A DNA stretch of 24,177 bases from a virus. The notes under the pieces were generated by a model. The model did not search any database. It worked only from the letters and a program-made list of their open reading frames with translations, and was not told the origin of the DNA. The translations under genes and the position numbers were made by a program. Position 1 is the first letter of the stretch, and every line of letters starts with the position of its first letter. Below are positions 1 to 7,358 of this stretch, in pieces. Location: IMG/VR virus record IMGVR_UViG_3300029309_000342, positions 1-24,177 of that record. One strand, 5' to 3'.

Positions 1-125
1 ATGGTAAACCTAAAGATCATGACAACCATGTGTTCATAGCTTGGGTTAGTAAGAAAAAAACTCAATGCAATAAACTTGTAAAGCTACCATACATAACTAG
101 AAAAGAAAGAAAAGGTAAACTATGA
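1..125 (+). CDS. 3' end of a truncated gene, unknown product
   Basis: An open frame (codons in phase with base 3) enters from the left edge and ends in TGA at 123-125. It gives about 40 residues that are basic and contain HVFIAWVSKKK near the left edge and YITRKERKGKL at the end. The stop overlaps the next ATG in an ATGA junction, the same coupling seen at the main replication genes, which supports its being real. The upstream part is outside the window and no family is recognised. Confidence 0.5.
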   Translation, partial: GKPKDHDNHVFIAWVSKKKTQCNKLVKLPYITRKERKGKL

Positions 126-274
126 GGTTAAGATACGGAAATCAGATAAGGCAAATCTTAGAGAATCATTATGAATGGTGCAAACAAAATGGTAGAGATG
201 TTTCATGGTATAAAAAATATAAGGAGGATAATGTATTACTGGTCGCCACAAAAGATAAAGGAACTAAAAAGTAG
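122..274 (+). CDS. 50-aa hypothetical protein
   Basis: ATG at 122 sits in an ATGA overlap with the preceding stop, so translation is probably coupled. The product is small, polar and rich in Lys, Tyr and Trp, beginning MRLRYGNQIRQILENHYEW. No signal peptide or membrane segment is visible. Its 3' end overlaps the next ORF by 44 bases. The family is not recognised; it could be an early host-modulating peptide, but nothing in the sequence shows that. Confidence 0.5.
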   Translation: MRLRYGNQIRQILENHYEWCKQNGRDVSWYKKYKEDNVLLVATKDKGTKK

Positions 275-461
275 AGGTTACAAACTGCGACAAATGACTC
301 TCGCAGAGGCTAACAGAGAATATGATTTGACAAATAATAAAAAATATGATAACGGAATAGACAATGAAAAAATACAAAGTAAGATTAACAGGATTAGGAA
401 TAGAGGCAGTAGCAATAATTCCATTCGAGGAAGAGCCGACAATAGAAAAAGTAGAAAATAA
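231..461 (+). CDS. 76-aa hypothetical protein
   Basis: The start chosen is ATG 231 because a strong AAGGAGG ribosome binding site lies at 221-227. The longer in-frame ATG at 171 has no such site. The N-terminal half (MYYWSPQKIKELKSRGYK) looks like a normal soluble basic protein. The C-terminal 30 or so residues are low-complexity and overlap the next gene in another frame by 98 bases, which is unusually long for this genome. The tail may therefore be partly fortuitous, or one of the two ORFs may not be used. No family recognised. Confidence 0.45.
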   Translation: MYYWSPQKIKELKSRGYKLRQMTLAEANREYDLTNNKKYDNGIDNEKIQSKINRIRNRGSSNNSIRGRADNRKSRK

Positions 462-567
462 CGTAGCTTATTATCTGAATCACAACTTAATGAAAGTTGA
501 GCAAAATGATTTTGTGAGAACAGATAGATATTTAATTACATACGAGGAAGTGCAGGTTGAACTATAG
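364..567 (+). CDS. 67-aa hypothetical protein
   Basis: A small ordinary-looking soluble protein starting MKKYKVRLTGLGIEAVAI, with an acidic middle. The pattern of short beta-like segments suggests a compact fold. The ribosome binding site is weak (GGAA about 10 bases upstream). It overlaps the previous ORF by 98 bases, and its stop lies 11 bases inside the primase ORF if that starts at TTG 557. Function unknown; position suggests an accessory of the replication arm. Confidence 0.55.
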   Translation: MKKYKVRLTGLGIEAVAIIPFEEEPTIEKVENNVAYYLNHNLMKVEQNDFVRTDRYLITYEEVQVEL

Positions 568-1375
568 ACAGCAATTAGAAGTTATCAAAGGTTTAAGCAT
601 ACCACCAGATACTCAAACAAGAATGGATTGTCCATTTTGTAGTGGAAGAAACACACTGTCTATAGATACAACTGAAAATAAATTAGGGTGGTATTGCTTT
701 CATGCATCATGTAACGCAAAAGGTAAACAAGAGGGGGAAAAGAATATGCAATATGTTGAGAGAGTATTTCATGGAAATAAATCATTACACATAGAAGATG
801 TAGAGTTTAAGATACCAGATAGTTTTCAATCTATATACTCAAATGAAAAGGCCATGCGTTGGTTATCAAGTAATAATTGTTGGGAGTCTTGGTCTTGGGG
901 TAGAGCAGATTTTAAATATGATGTGAAGCAAGATAGAGTTGTATTCCTAATAAAGAATAGACATTCACATAAAATAGTAGGTGCAGTTGGTAGGGCACTA
1001 AATAAAAACGATTATCCAAAGTGGTATATGTATGGCAACAAAGATGTACCATTTAAATGTGGGGAGTGTAGTGATGCAGTAATTGTTGAGGATTGTCCAT
1101 CAGCCTGTGCAGTATCAAACGTATTGACTGGTATATCAATTATGGGTACGAAGTTAAAAGCATTACACAAGAGTCACCTACAACCATATAAAAATTTGTA
1201 CATATGTTTAGATAGGGATGCTACAACAAAAGCATATGACATTGCAAAAGATTTAAGATCATCTGGATTTAATAATATAATTGTTAAACCTTTAGAGGAT
1301 GACTTGAAATACTATAACACAGAACAAATAAGGAGGATGTTTTATGGACTCGAAAATGATGCAAGAGATTCTTGA
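557..1375 (+). CDS. DNA primase, zinc-finger plus TOPRIM (T7 gp4A-like primase half)
   Basis: This protein would synthesise RNA primers for lagging-strand replication. A zinc-binding domain near the N terminus has Cys25, Cys28, Cys47 and Cys52 in the CPFC...CxxxxC layout of phage primases. The C-terminal part carries a TOPRIM fold with the catalytic Glu in VEDCPSA (E178) and the DxD pair in LDRDAT (D219, D221). At 272 aa it corresponds to the primase half of T7 gene 4. The helicase half is a separate gene downstream, with a 56-aa ORF between them. The start is TTG 557; the first in-frame ATG (residue 23) would remove most of the segment before the zinc finger, so TTG is preferred with some reserve. 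Family assignment rests on visible motifs. Confidence 0.9.
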   Translation: MNYRQQLEVIKGLSIPPDTQTRMDCPFCSGRNTLSIDTTENKLGWYCFHASCNAKGKQEGEKNMQYVERVFHGNKSLHIEDVEFKIPDSFQSIYSNEKAMRWLSSNNCWESWSWGRADFKYDVKQDRVVFLIKNRHSHKIVGAVGRALNKNDYPKWYMYGNKDVPFKCGECSDAVIVEDCPSACAVSNVLTGISIMGTKLKALHKSHLQPYKNLYICLDRDATTKAYDIAKDLRSSGFNNIIVKPLEDDLKYYNTEQIRRMFYGLENDARDS

Positions 1376-1514
1376 TAATTGGAATAGTTGGAAGTATGAT
1401 ATAATAGATTGTAATACTTCCACTTGGAATCAAAGAGATCAAAGCCAATTAGATAGGATAACTGTTATATTAGAAGAACAATTAGCTTGTCAGAAAGAGA
1501 AAGAGAGAAGATGA
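1344..1514 (+). CDS. 56-aa hypothetical protein between primase and helicase
   Basis: ATG 1344 follows an AGGAGG site at 1331-1336, inside the end of the primase gene. The TGA stop at 1512-1514 overlaps the helicase ATG at 1511 (ATGA). Both ends are therefore tied into the operon, which is good evidence that it is translated. The product is polar, Trp-containing and ends in a highly charged KEKERR tail that could form a helix. No family is recognised. It might act as an adaptor between the split primase and helicase, but that is only a positional inference. Confidence 0.65.
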   Translation: MDSKMMQEILDNWNSWKYDIIDCNTSTWNQRDQSQLDRITVILEEQLACQKEKERR

Positions 1515-2725
1515 TAGAAAAACAAATGATTAGGCTCATGCTTAATAAAAAATTTTATACTCAATATAAAGGTACACTATCTCCCACTGTATTTGCAGGA
1601 GATATAAGTTCTCTGTATGATACAATACAAAAAGCACATGATAAGTATGAGGAGGATATAAAAGTTGATGAGTTATATTCTTTACATACTACAATATTTA
1701 ATCCTGCATTAACACGAGCTGCGAAAGAAAAATTTAGTGAGCTAGTAGAAGATATAAAAGAAGTACAAGAACCTAGTAAAGAAATAGCCAAAGATATTAT
1801 GCGTATCTTATCTGATAGAGATCTTGCACAGAGGATAGCAGTTGAGGCCACAGAAATATTTAATGGTAAACAGGCTAACTTTGCAGAGATTACTAGCATG
1901 ATAGACAAGCATAAAATAAATATTAGTGAAGATAAAAACCCTGCAGTTACAAATAATATTGATGAAGTAATGAAGTTACTAGATGTAACTACTAGATGGA
2001 AATTTAATATACCTGTACTAAAAGAAAATGTAGGTGGTATAGGTGGTGGCAATCTTATGATTGCTTTTGCAAGGCCAGAGACTGGTAAGACTGCTTTCTG
2101 GGTTAGTCTTTGTGCAGGGCCAGAGGGTTTCTGTTCTCAAGGTGCAAAGGTACATGCATTTATAAACGAAGAACCTGCTATTAGAACACAGATTAGGGCA
2201 ATATCTTGTTATACTGGTATGAATAGGGAAGAGATAATTGCTGATAAAAAATTAGCCCAGCAATACTGGGGTGATATAAAAGATAATATATTTATGTTTG
2301 ATACAGTTGACTGGTCTATTGAGGATATAGATGCACACTGTGAAAAAAATAAACCAGATATAATTGTAATAGATCAGTTAGATAAAATAAATGTTAGTGG
2401 TACATATGCTAGAACAGATGAGAAATTAAGGCAGATCTATACAAGTGTGAGAGAGATAGCTAAACGTAGAAACTGTGCAGTGATTGCAATATCACAAGCA
2501 TCTGCTGATGCACACAATAGAAACAGTATTTCATTTGATCAAATGGAAAACTCTAAAACTGGTAAGGCAGCCGAAGCTGATTTAATTATTGGTATAGGTA
2601 GAAATGCTAACAGTGATTTAGAAAATAAAATAAGAACTTTATGTATAAGTAAAAATAAAATAAATGGTTATCATGGTGAACCTGTGTGTACCATTAGAAG
2701 GGCGATAAGTAGGTACGAGGTATGA
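1511..2725 (+). CDS. Replicative DNA helicase, DnaB/T7 gp4B-like
   Basis: A RecA-fold hexameric helicase that would unwind DNA at the phage fork. It has a Walker A motif ARPETGKTAF (catalytic Lys193), a Walker B stretch DIIVIDQLDK (Asp288) and an ISQAS motif typical of the DnaB/gp4 sensor region. The N-terminal 150 residues or so are helical and lack the primase zinc finger, which is encoded separately upstream. ATG 1511 was chosen over an upstream in-frame TTG at 1487 because it forms an ATGA overlap with the preceding ORF. The stop in turn overlaps the DNA polymerase start (ATGA at 2722). The 404-aa length fits the family. Function is well supported by motifs and neighbours. Confidence 0.9.
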   Translation: MIEKQMIRLMLNKKFYTQYKGTLSPTVFAGDISSLYDTIQKAHDKYEEDIKVDELYSLHTTIFNPALTRAAKEKFSELVEDIKEVQEPSKEIAKDIMRILSDRDLAQRIAVEATEIFNGKQANFAEITSMIDKHKINISEDKNPAVTNNIDEVMKLLDVTTRWKFNIPVLKENVGGIGGGNLMIAFARPETGKTAFWVSLCAGPEGFCSQGAKVHAFINEEPAIRTQIRAISCYTGMNREEIIADKKLAQQYWGDIKDNIFMFDTVDWSIEDIDAHCEKNKPDIIVIDQLDKINVSGTYARTDEKLRQIYTSVREIAKRRNCAVIAISQASADAHNRNSISFDQMENSKTGKAAEADLIIGIGRNANSDLENKIRTLCISKNKINGYHGEPVCTIRRAISRYEV

Positions 2726-4770
2726 TAACAACAGTAGACGTAGAGACATCTTGGCAAAAAAATGAGAATGGTGGGTATGACCCATCACCTTTTCATCCAG
2801 ATAATATATTAGTTAGTGTGGGTTTAAACTCTTATTGGGGTGATGAATACTATTTTACTAATCATAGTGAAAGAATAGATAAAGGTTGCTTTCATAGGAT
2901 ACAAGAAACTCTTGATAAAACAACTTTACTTGTAGGCCACAATATAAAATTTGATTTGATGTGGCTACTAGAAGCAGGATTTAAATACAAAGGAAGAGTA
3001 TATGATACTATGTTGGGGGAGTATATACTTAACAGAGGTATAAGAAAAAGTTTAACACTTGAGATGTGTTGCCGTAGAAGAAGGATAGGATCTAAAGATA
3101 GCAGTATAAAAGAATATATGGACAGGGGTATATCTTTTGAGAACATACCTGCAGATGTGGTAGAGGAATATGGTAAGATAGATGTACAAATAACTAGAAG
3201 TTTATTTGATTCTCAAATGGCTGATCTTAAATTAGATAAAAATAAAAATCTTTTGATGACAGTTAAAATGATGAATGAGTTTTTAATAGTACTTGCTACA
3301 ATGGAACGTAACGGAATCAATATAGATACAACTGAATTAGATAGAGTTGAGAAAGAATTTAGGGCAGAGTTTGCATATCTAAAACAAAAGATAGATAAGA
3401 TTGTATATAGGCAGATGGGTGATACTAAAATTAATTTATCTAGTCCAGAACAATTATCTTGGTTAATATATTCTGCAAAACCAAAAGATAAAAAACATTG
3501 GGCTAAAATATTTAATGTTGGTATAGACAAAAGCACAGGTAAAAATAAGAGAAGACCTAATTATTCTAGACAACAATTTAGAAACTTAGTTTCTGATAAC
3601 ACAGATGTAATACATAGAACTGTAGCAGAACAATGCACAGGTTGTAAAGGTAAAGGTGTAATCAAAAGAATAAAAAAAGATGGTAGTCCATTTAAAAATT
3701 ATAGTAAATGTTCTGAGTGTGATGGAGACGGATACATTTATACACCAATGGCAAAGATTGCAGGGTTTAGGCAAAGACCTAGAAGTGTATATGATATTGC
3801 AGAGTCTGGCTTTAGAACTGATAGATTAACTTTAACTAAGATTGCATCTGAGGCAGAGGGTGAGTTTAAAGAATTTATTGATGCGATAGTTAGACACAAC
3901 GCAGTTGATACATACTTAAATACTTTTGTAGAAGGATTAAAAAATTTTACAAATGAAAAAGGTTTCTTACATCCTAAATTTATGCAATCAATAACTGCAA
4001 CTGGTAGATTATCTAGTAGAGATCCTAACTTTCAAAACCAACCTAGGGGTAAAACATTTCCTATTCGTAAAGTTGTTACATCTAGATTTGAGGGTGGTAA
4101 AATATTAGAGATAGATTTTGCACAGTTAGAATTTAGAACAGCAGTATATCTTGCACAAGATAAACAAGGTATGGAAGATATAAAAAATAAAATAGATGTG
4201 CACCAATACACTGCAGATATAATAGGTGTATCAAGGCAAGATGCAAAGGCCCACACTTTTAAACCTTTGTATGGTGGTGTTACTGGTACAGAAGATGAAA
4301 AAAGATATTACTCTAAGTTTTTAGAAAAGTATAAAGATATAAAAAAATGGCATGAGAGTTTACAGAGTGAGGCCATTAAATATAAACGAGTTAAACTACC
4401 AACTGGTAGAGAGTATGCGTTTCCCTATGCAGAGAGAACACCTTGGGGTGGGTCTACATACGGAACACAAATAAAAAATTATCCTGTACAAGGTTTTGCA
4501 ACAGCTGACATTGTGCCATTAGCGTGTATAAATATACATAAGTTAATGAAAGAACAGGGTGTAAAAAGTTTGCTTATAAATACAGTCCATGATTCTATCG
4601 TGGCAGATATTTATCCTGGTGAAGAAGATGTGATGAGTAAAATATTTAAGCAGGGCACATCAAACGTAATACCATCCCTCAAAGAGTATTACAAAATTAA
4701 CTTTAACGTACCACTAGATACTGAAACAAAGATAGGTATTAACTGGTTACAAATGGAGGATATAAAATGA
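2722..4770 (+). CDS. polA: DNA polymerase, family A, with 3'-5' exonuclease domain
   Basis: This is the replicative polymerase of the phage. Exonuclease motifs are complete: DVE (D6, E8), GHNIKFD (N74, D78) and YGKID (Y150, D154). Polymerase motif A is DFAQLEFR (D465, E470), motif B RQDAKAHTFKPLYGG (R505, K509, F513, Y517), and motif C VHDS (H623, D624). F513 aligns with E. coli Pol I Phe762, so this is the Phe type, not the Tyr type of T7. There is no 5'-3' exonuclease domain. Between the exonuclease and motif A sits an unusual insertion with two CxxCxGxG knuckles (C305/C308 and C330/C333), like the DnaJ zinc centre. The 682-aa length matches phage PolA proteins. It is coupled to its neighbours by ATGA junctions at both ends. 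Confidence 0.95.
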   Translation: MITTVDVETSWQKNENGGYDPSPFHPDNILVSVGLNSYWGDEYYFTNHSERIDKGCFHRIQETLDKTTLLVGHNIKFDLMWLLEAGFKYKGRVYDTMLGEYILNRGIRKSLTLEMCCRRRRIGSKDSSIKEYMDRGISFENIPADVVEEYGKIDVQITRSLFDSQMADLKLDKNKNLLMTVKMMNEFLIVLATMERNGINIDTTELDRVEKEFRAEFAYLKQKIDKIVYRQMGDTKINLSSPEQLSWLIYSAKPKDKKHWAKIFNVGIDKSTGKNKRRPNYSRQQFRNLVSDNTDVIHRTVAEQCTGCKGKGVIKRIKKDGSPFKNYSKCSECDGDGYIYTPMAKIAGFRQRPRSVYDIAESGFRTDRLTLTKIASEAEGEFKEFIDAIVRHNAVDTYLNTFVEGLKNFTNEKGFLHPKFMQSITATGRLSSRDPNFQNQPRGKTFPIRKVVTSRFEGGKILEIDFAQLEFRTAVYLAQDKQGMEDIKNKIDVHQYTADIIGVSRQDAKAHTFKPLYGGVTGTEDEKRYYSKFLEKYKDIKKWHESLQSEAIKYKRVKLPTGREYAFPYAERTPWGGSTYGTQIKNYPVQGFATADIVPLACINIHKLMKEQGVKSLLINTVHDSIVADIYPGEEDVMSKIFKQGTSNVIPSLKEYYKINFNVPLDTETKIGINWLQMEDIK

Positions 4771-4985
4771 GTAAGGATATAGATGCATTAGAAACTTTAG
4801 ATGAGTATTCTGATGATGAGTATTCAGCTTTTTTAGAATACACACAATTAAAAGATCAATGCATAATAGAACCTACTACACTATACATAAATGAAAAGCA
4901 TGAGTTTTTATCAGAGTGGGAATACTTTGCTAAAGCTGATGGTTTAGACGTTAAACATACAGATTGTGAGACTAGAATATGTTAG
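4767..4985 (+). CDS. 72-aa acidic hypothetical protein
   Basis: ATG 4767 overlaps the polymerase stop (ATGA), so it is translationally coupled to the polymerase. The N-terminal 30 residues are strongly acidic (ALETLDEYSDDEYSAFLEY), and two Cys lie near the C terminus. There is no membrane segment or recognised family. Such an acidic polypeptide next to the polymerase could be a DNA mimic or a polymerase accessory, but the sequence does not decide this. Confidence 0.65.
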   Translation: MSKDIDALETLDEYSDDEYSAFLEYTQLKDQCIIEPTTLYINEKHEFLSEWEYFAKADGLDVKHTDCETRIC

Positions 4986-5062
4986 AAAATATACTTTTTA
5001 TTATGTCATGCATATACTTTTTTTATTTAATAATTAAAATAATATATGGTGTGTCAAAATAA
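4979..5062 (+). CDS. 27-aa single-span membrane peptide
   Basis: ATG 4979 overlaps the end of the previous gene by 7 bases. The frame runs for 27 codons to TAA 5062. Nearly the whole peptide is hydrophobic (ILFIMSCIYFFYLIIKIIYG), enough for one membrane span. No clear ribosome binding site is seen, so it would depend on coupling. AT-rich DNA readily yields hydrophobic frames, so confidence is limited. Confidence 0.35.
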   Translation: MLENILFIMSCIYFFYLIIKIIYGVSK

Positions 5063-5118
5063 CCTGTGGTTTTTTTCTTAAAATATGATATACACAACGG
5101 CTAATATAAGGAGGACAA

Positions 5119-5967
5119 ATGTCTGATAGCAATATAATAGTAAAAGGAATGTCCAATGAGCAGATAATGCAAGTGATAGGACAAGATGATGGGTCTAGCA
5201 TGGGTACTAATATACCTAGGTTAGCAATAAATCGTAGCCCAGAAGATGACGAAGGTAATCAATTACCTGTTGGCCATTTTTATACATACGATTCTAACAC
5301 AGGACAGAATGTATATTCAAAGCCTGTAACTTTAAGACCATTTATAAGTGCAATGCAATACATGCACTATGATGCACTTAAAGGTGAATACATAAATAGA
5401 TCTATAATTTTTAAAAGTTGGAGAGAAGAAGCCATAGATATTTTAGGTGGTACTAAGTGTGGTAAGATACCTTTTAAAGAAAGGTCAACCTTGACTCCAG
5501 AAAAATTAGAAGAGCAAAGAACAATTAGATGTTACAAATTAGTTTATGGTTTGTTAAGTTTTGATAAAGGTGTTACTGCAAAAGGTGAACCTATATCAAT
5601 AGAAAATTTACCTGTGTTATACAGAGTAACTGGAACAGCTTTTTCACCAGTAAGTTCTGCTCTTGATCAACTTAATAAAAGAAAAAAACTTATGTTTAAT
5701 TGTACGTTTTCTTTAAATACAAAGAGACAGAAGAAAGGTGGTAATGTTTATTACACACCAGATATACTTGTAAATTCTGATGCTAATTTACAGTTATCTG
5801 ATGATGATATGCAAACAATAAAACTGTTTCAAGAGTCTATTGATGTGGAAAATAAAGAAGTAATAGATCTTTATAATTCAGCTAAATCTAAATCTGCTAA
5901 TTCTGATGACACTGTTGATGCTAAAATTGTCAAAGAGTTAGATCCAGAGGAAGTATTATCAGCGTAA
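5119..5967 (+). CDS. 282-aa conserved replication-arm protein, possible ssDNA-binding protein
   Basis: It has a strong TAAGGAGG site a few bases before ATG 5119 and is preceded by a 56-base gap, so it may be more highly expressed than its neighbours. The N-terminal domain contains PRLAINRSPEDDEGNQLPVG followed by beta-rich sequence (VTLRPFISAMQYMHYD). The centre is basic (LNKRKKLMFN, KRQKKGG), and the C-terminal 60 residues are Ser/Asp/Glu-rich and end in DPEEVLSA. A basic beta-rich body with a flexible acidic tail, placed between the polymerase and an exonuclease-type nuclease, is what a phage single-stranded DNA-binding protein looks like (compare T7 gp2.5). I do not see a diagnostic OB-fold motif, so this is an inference from layout and composition. 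Confidence 0.7.
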   Translation: MSDSNIIVKGMSNEQIMQVIGQDDGSSMGTNIPRLAINRSPEDDEGNQLPVGHFYTYDSNTGQNVYSKPVTLRPFISAMQYMHYDALKGEYINRSIIFKSWREEAIDILGGTKCGKIPFKERSTLTPEKLEEQRTIRCYKLVYGLLSFDKGVTAKGEPISIENLPVLYRVTGTAFSPVSSALDQLNKRKKLMFNCTFSLNTKRQKKGGNVYYTPDILVNSDANLQLSDDDMQTIKLFQESIDVENKEVIDLYNSAKSKSANSDDTVDAKIVKELDPEEVLSA

Positions 5968-5990
5968 CACATCAAACAACTAGGTATTAA

Positions 5991-6755
5991 ATGGAATTAA
6001 AAAATATAATTAAATCAGACTTTAAGCATAGCTTTAGTTCTATCAATAAATTTAAACATAATCCTAGTGAATGGTTAGTTCACTATGGTTTGGGTTTAAG
6101 AATATCTAGTAGTCCTGCCATGGTTAGGGGTAATCTAGCAGAGTTTGGTGCTTACTATAAAATAAAAAGAGGGATGTCTCAGAAAGGACATAAACACTTT
6201 GAAAAGTTATTAACTCATAAGTTTAAAAAAAATAATTTTTCTAATTCAGAAGAAGAATTATATAATGCTATAAACATAGCTAATAAATTTGAAGAGAAGT
6301 TATATGAGAGACAGCTAAGAAATATAGTAAGTTATCAAAAAGAAAAAGTAGAAAATATTAAAGGTCTTAAATATCCAGTTAGATTATTTACAGATTTTGA
6401 ATATGATAATTTAATAGTTGATTTAAAATCAACTTTAAGATTGCCCCATAAACCAAAGGTAGATCACATAAGACAACAGGCTTTGTATTCTACTTTACAT
6501 AATAAACCAATATCTTTATTGTATGCTACACCAAAAAAAACAATGTGGTATGATCTTACAAAACAAGATGTAAAAAATGGTTATCAAGAATTACTTAGAG
6601 ATTTTAAATCTTTAGAAAATTATATTGATATGTGTAATAATGATATACAAAAGGCCATAAAGGTAACACCTTTAAACACTGATCCTAGCCCTTTTTACTG
6701 GGATAATAATATTAAAAAAGCAGCTATAAAAGTATGGGAAAGTATAAACAAATAA
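5991..6755 (+). CDS. PD-(D/E)XK nuclease (RecB/Cas4-type phage exonuclease)
   Basis: A nuclease likely acting in DNA degradation, recombination or replication, in the place of T7 gp6 exonuclease. The RecB/Cas4-type motifs appear in order: RGNLAE (E51), TDFEYDN (D135), VDLKST with the D-x-K pair (D144, K146), and a QxxxY motif HIRQQALY (Q162, Y166). No iron-sulphur cysteine cluster is seen, so it is not a full Cas4. The 254-aa length is normal for phage members. A weak AGG lies upstream of ATG 5991, 23 bases after the previous stop. Family assignment is good; the precise polarity of digestion is unknown. Confidence 0.8.
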   Translation: MELKNIIKSDFKHSFSSINKFKHNPSEWLVHYGLGLRISSSPAMVRGNLAEFGAYYKIKRGMSQKGHKHFEKLLTHKFKKNNFSNSEEELYNAINIANKFEEKLYERQLRNIVSYQKEKVENIKGLKYPVRLFTDFEYDNLIVDLKSTLRLPHKPKVDHIRQQALYSTLHNKPISLLYATPKKTMWYDLTKQDVKNGYQELLRDFKSLENYIDMCNNDIQKAIKVTPLNTDPSPFYWDNNIKKAAIKVWESINK

Positions 6756-6814
6756 TAAAACAGAATTATAGATTTCCTTTCTACAAGGAGACAAAAGAGT
6801 TCAGTGGTGATTAG
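6734..6814 (+). CDS. Possible 26-aa basic peptide
   Basis: A short frame beginning inside the end of the nuclease gene (ATG 6734) and ending at TAG 6814. The product is basic and aromatic (MGKYKQIIKQNYRFPFYKE). No convincing ribosome binding site precedes it. It fills most of an otherwise 92-base gap, which is the only reason to list it. Confidence 0.25.
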   Translation: MGKYKQIIKQNYRFPFYKETKEFSGD

Positions 6815-6847
6815 TTTGAGGGGTCTAGTCATCATTGACTCTATGTT

Positions 6848-7030
6848 ATGCATTTATATTTTATAGTATTTAAAAATAAAAAAGATAAAGATTATAAACT
6901 ATTTACTAATACTATCTTTGATAAAGAAAAAGAAGCAGATGAATTTGGTAGAAAAAGTATGAAAAGAGGATACGAACATAAAGTATTAGATTATAATAGT
7001 GAGAATCATAATAGGTATTGGAATGAATAA
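6848..7030 (+). CDS. 60-aa hypothetical protein
   Basis: A small charged protein starting MHLYFIVFKNKKDKDYK and ending HNRYWNE, with alternating charge and no membrane segment. There is no ribosome binding site at the usual distance. The nearest purine-rich stretch is GAGGGG at 6818-6823, about 24 bases upstream, with a 5-bp hairpin (6827-6840) between it and the start. Its stop overlaps the next gene by 8 bases. Family not recognised. Confidence 0.55.
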   Translation: MHLYFIVFKNKKDKDYKLFTNTIFDKEKEADEFGRKSMKRGYEHKVLDYNSENHNRYWNE

Positions 7031-7358
7031 AAAAGATAAACTTAATGCAATTAACTCAGTTAAAGTAATAATTACACCTTGGGCAAAAGGTTTTACTTGT
7101 GGAATTATTATGGATAGTCAATCTAAAATGACAACTGAAGAATATGAATTATGCTCTACAATAGCTAGAGGCATGATAAAGATGGCAACTACAGACCCTC
7201 ATTCAACATTCTTGTGGGGCCTTCGTGGGTTTGCTGAAGACAAAAAAAAGAATGATAAAACTATGACAATTAGTTCTGTTGCAGAATTTGATGATGATTC
7301 TAATGTTGTAGATTTTCTTGAGTTCTTAAAACAAAAACGTGATAAGGAGTTAAACTAA
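7023..7358 (+). CDS. 111-aa conserved-looking phage protein
   Basis: ATG 7023 was preferred to the upstream in-frame GTG at 6999, because the protein then starts MNKKDKLNAINSVKVIITP and overlaps the preceding stop by only 8 bases. It is soluble, with a body rich in short beta-like segments (VIITPWAKGFTCGIIMD), then a helical segment (CSTIARGMIKMA) and an acidic plus lysine-rich C-terminal helix (VVDFLEFLKQKRDKELN). It resembles small unknown proteins of marine phages. It shares a base with the phosphoesterase start (TAATG), so the two are co-translated. Function unknown. Confidence 0.65.
   Translation: MNKKDKLNAINSVKVIITPWAKGFTCGIIMDSQSKMTTEEYELCSTIARGMIKMATTDPHSTFLWGLRGFAEDKKKNDKTMTISSVAEFDDDSNVVDFLEFLKQKRDKELN

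Noticed and set aside
1561-2052. 163-codon ORF on the minus strand inside the helicase gene
   Set aside because: Antisense to a motif-bearing helicase, with no ribosome binding site and a low-complexity Ser/Ile/Leu composition typical of shadows in AT-rich DNA.
2892-4256. Several minus-strand ORFs within the DNA polymerase gene
   Set aside because: All lie antisense to well-supported polymerase sequence and have shadow-like composition.
5063-5118. Possible promoter before the 282-aa gene
   Set aside because: The gap has TAATAT and TATGAT-like stretches, but no -35 element at a good distance; any AT-rich stretch here would look similar.
6827-6840. Hairpin (AGTCA, TCAT loop, TGACT) in the gap after the nuclease gene as a terminator
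   Set aside because: Only five base pairs and no following T run; not a credible intrinsic terminator.
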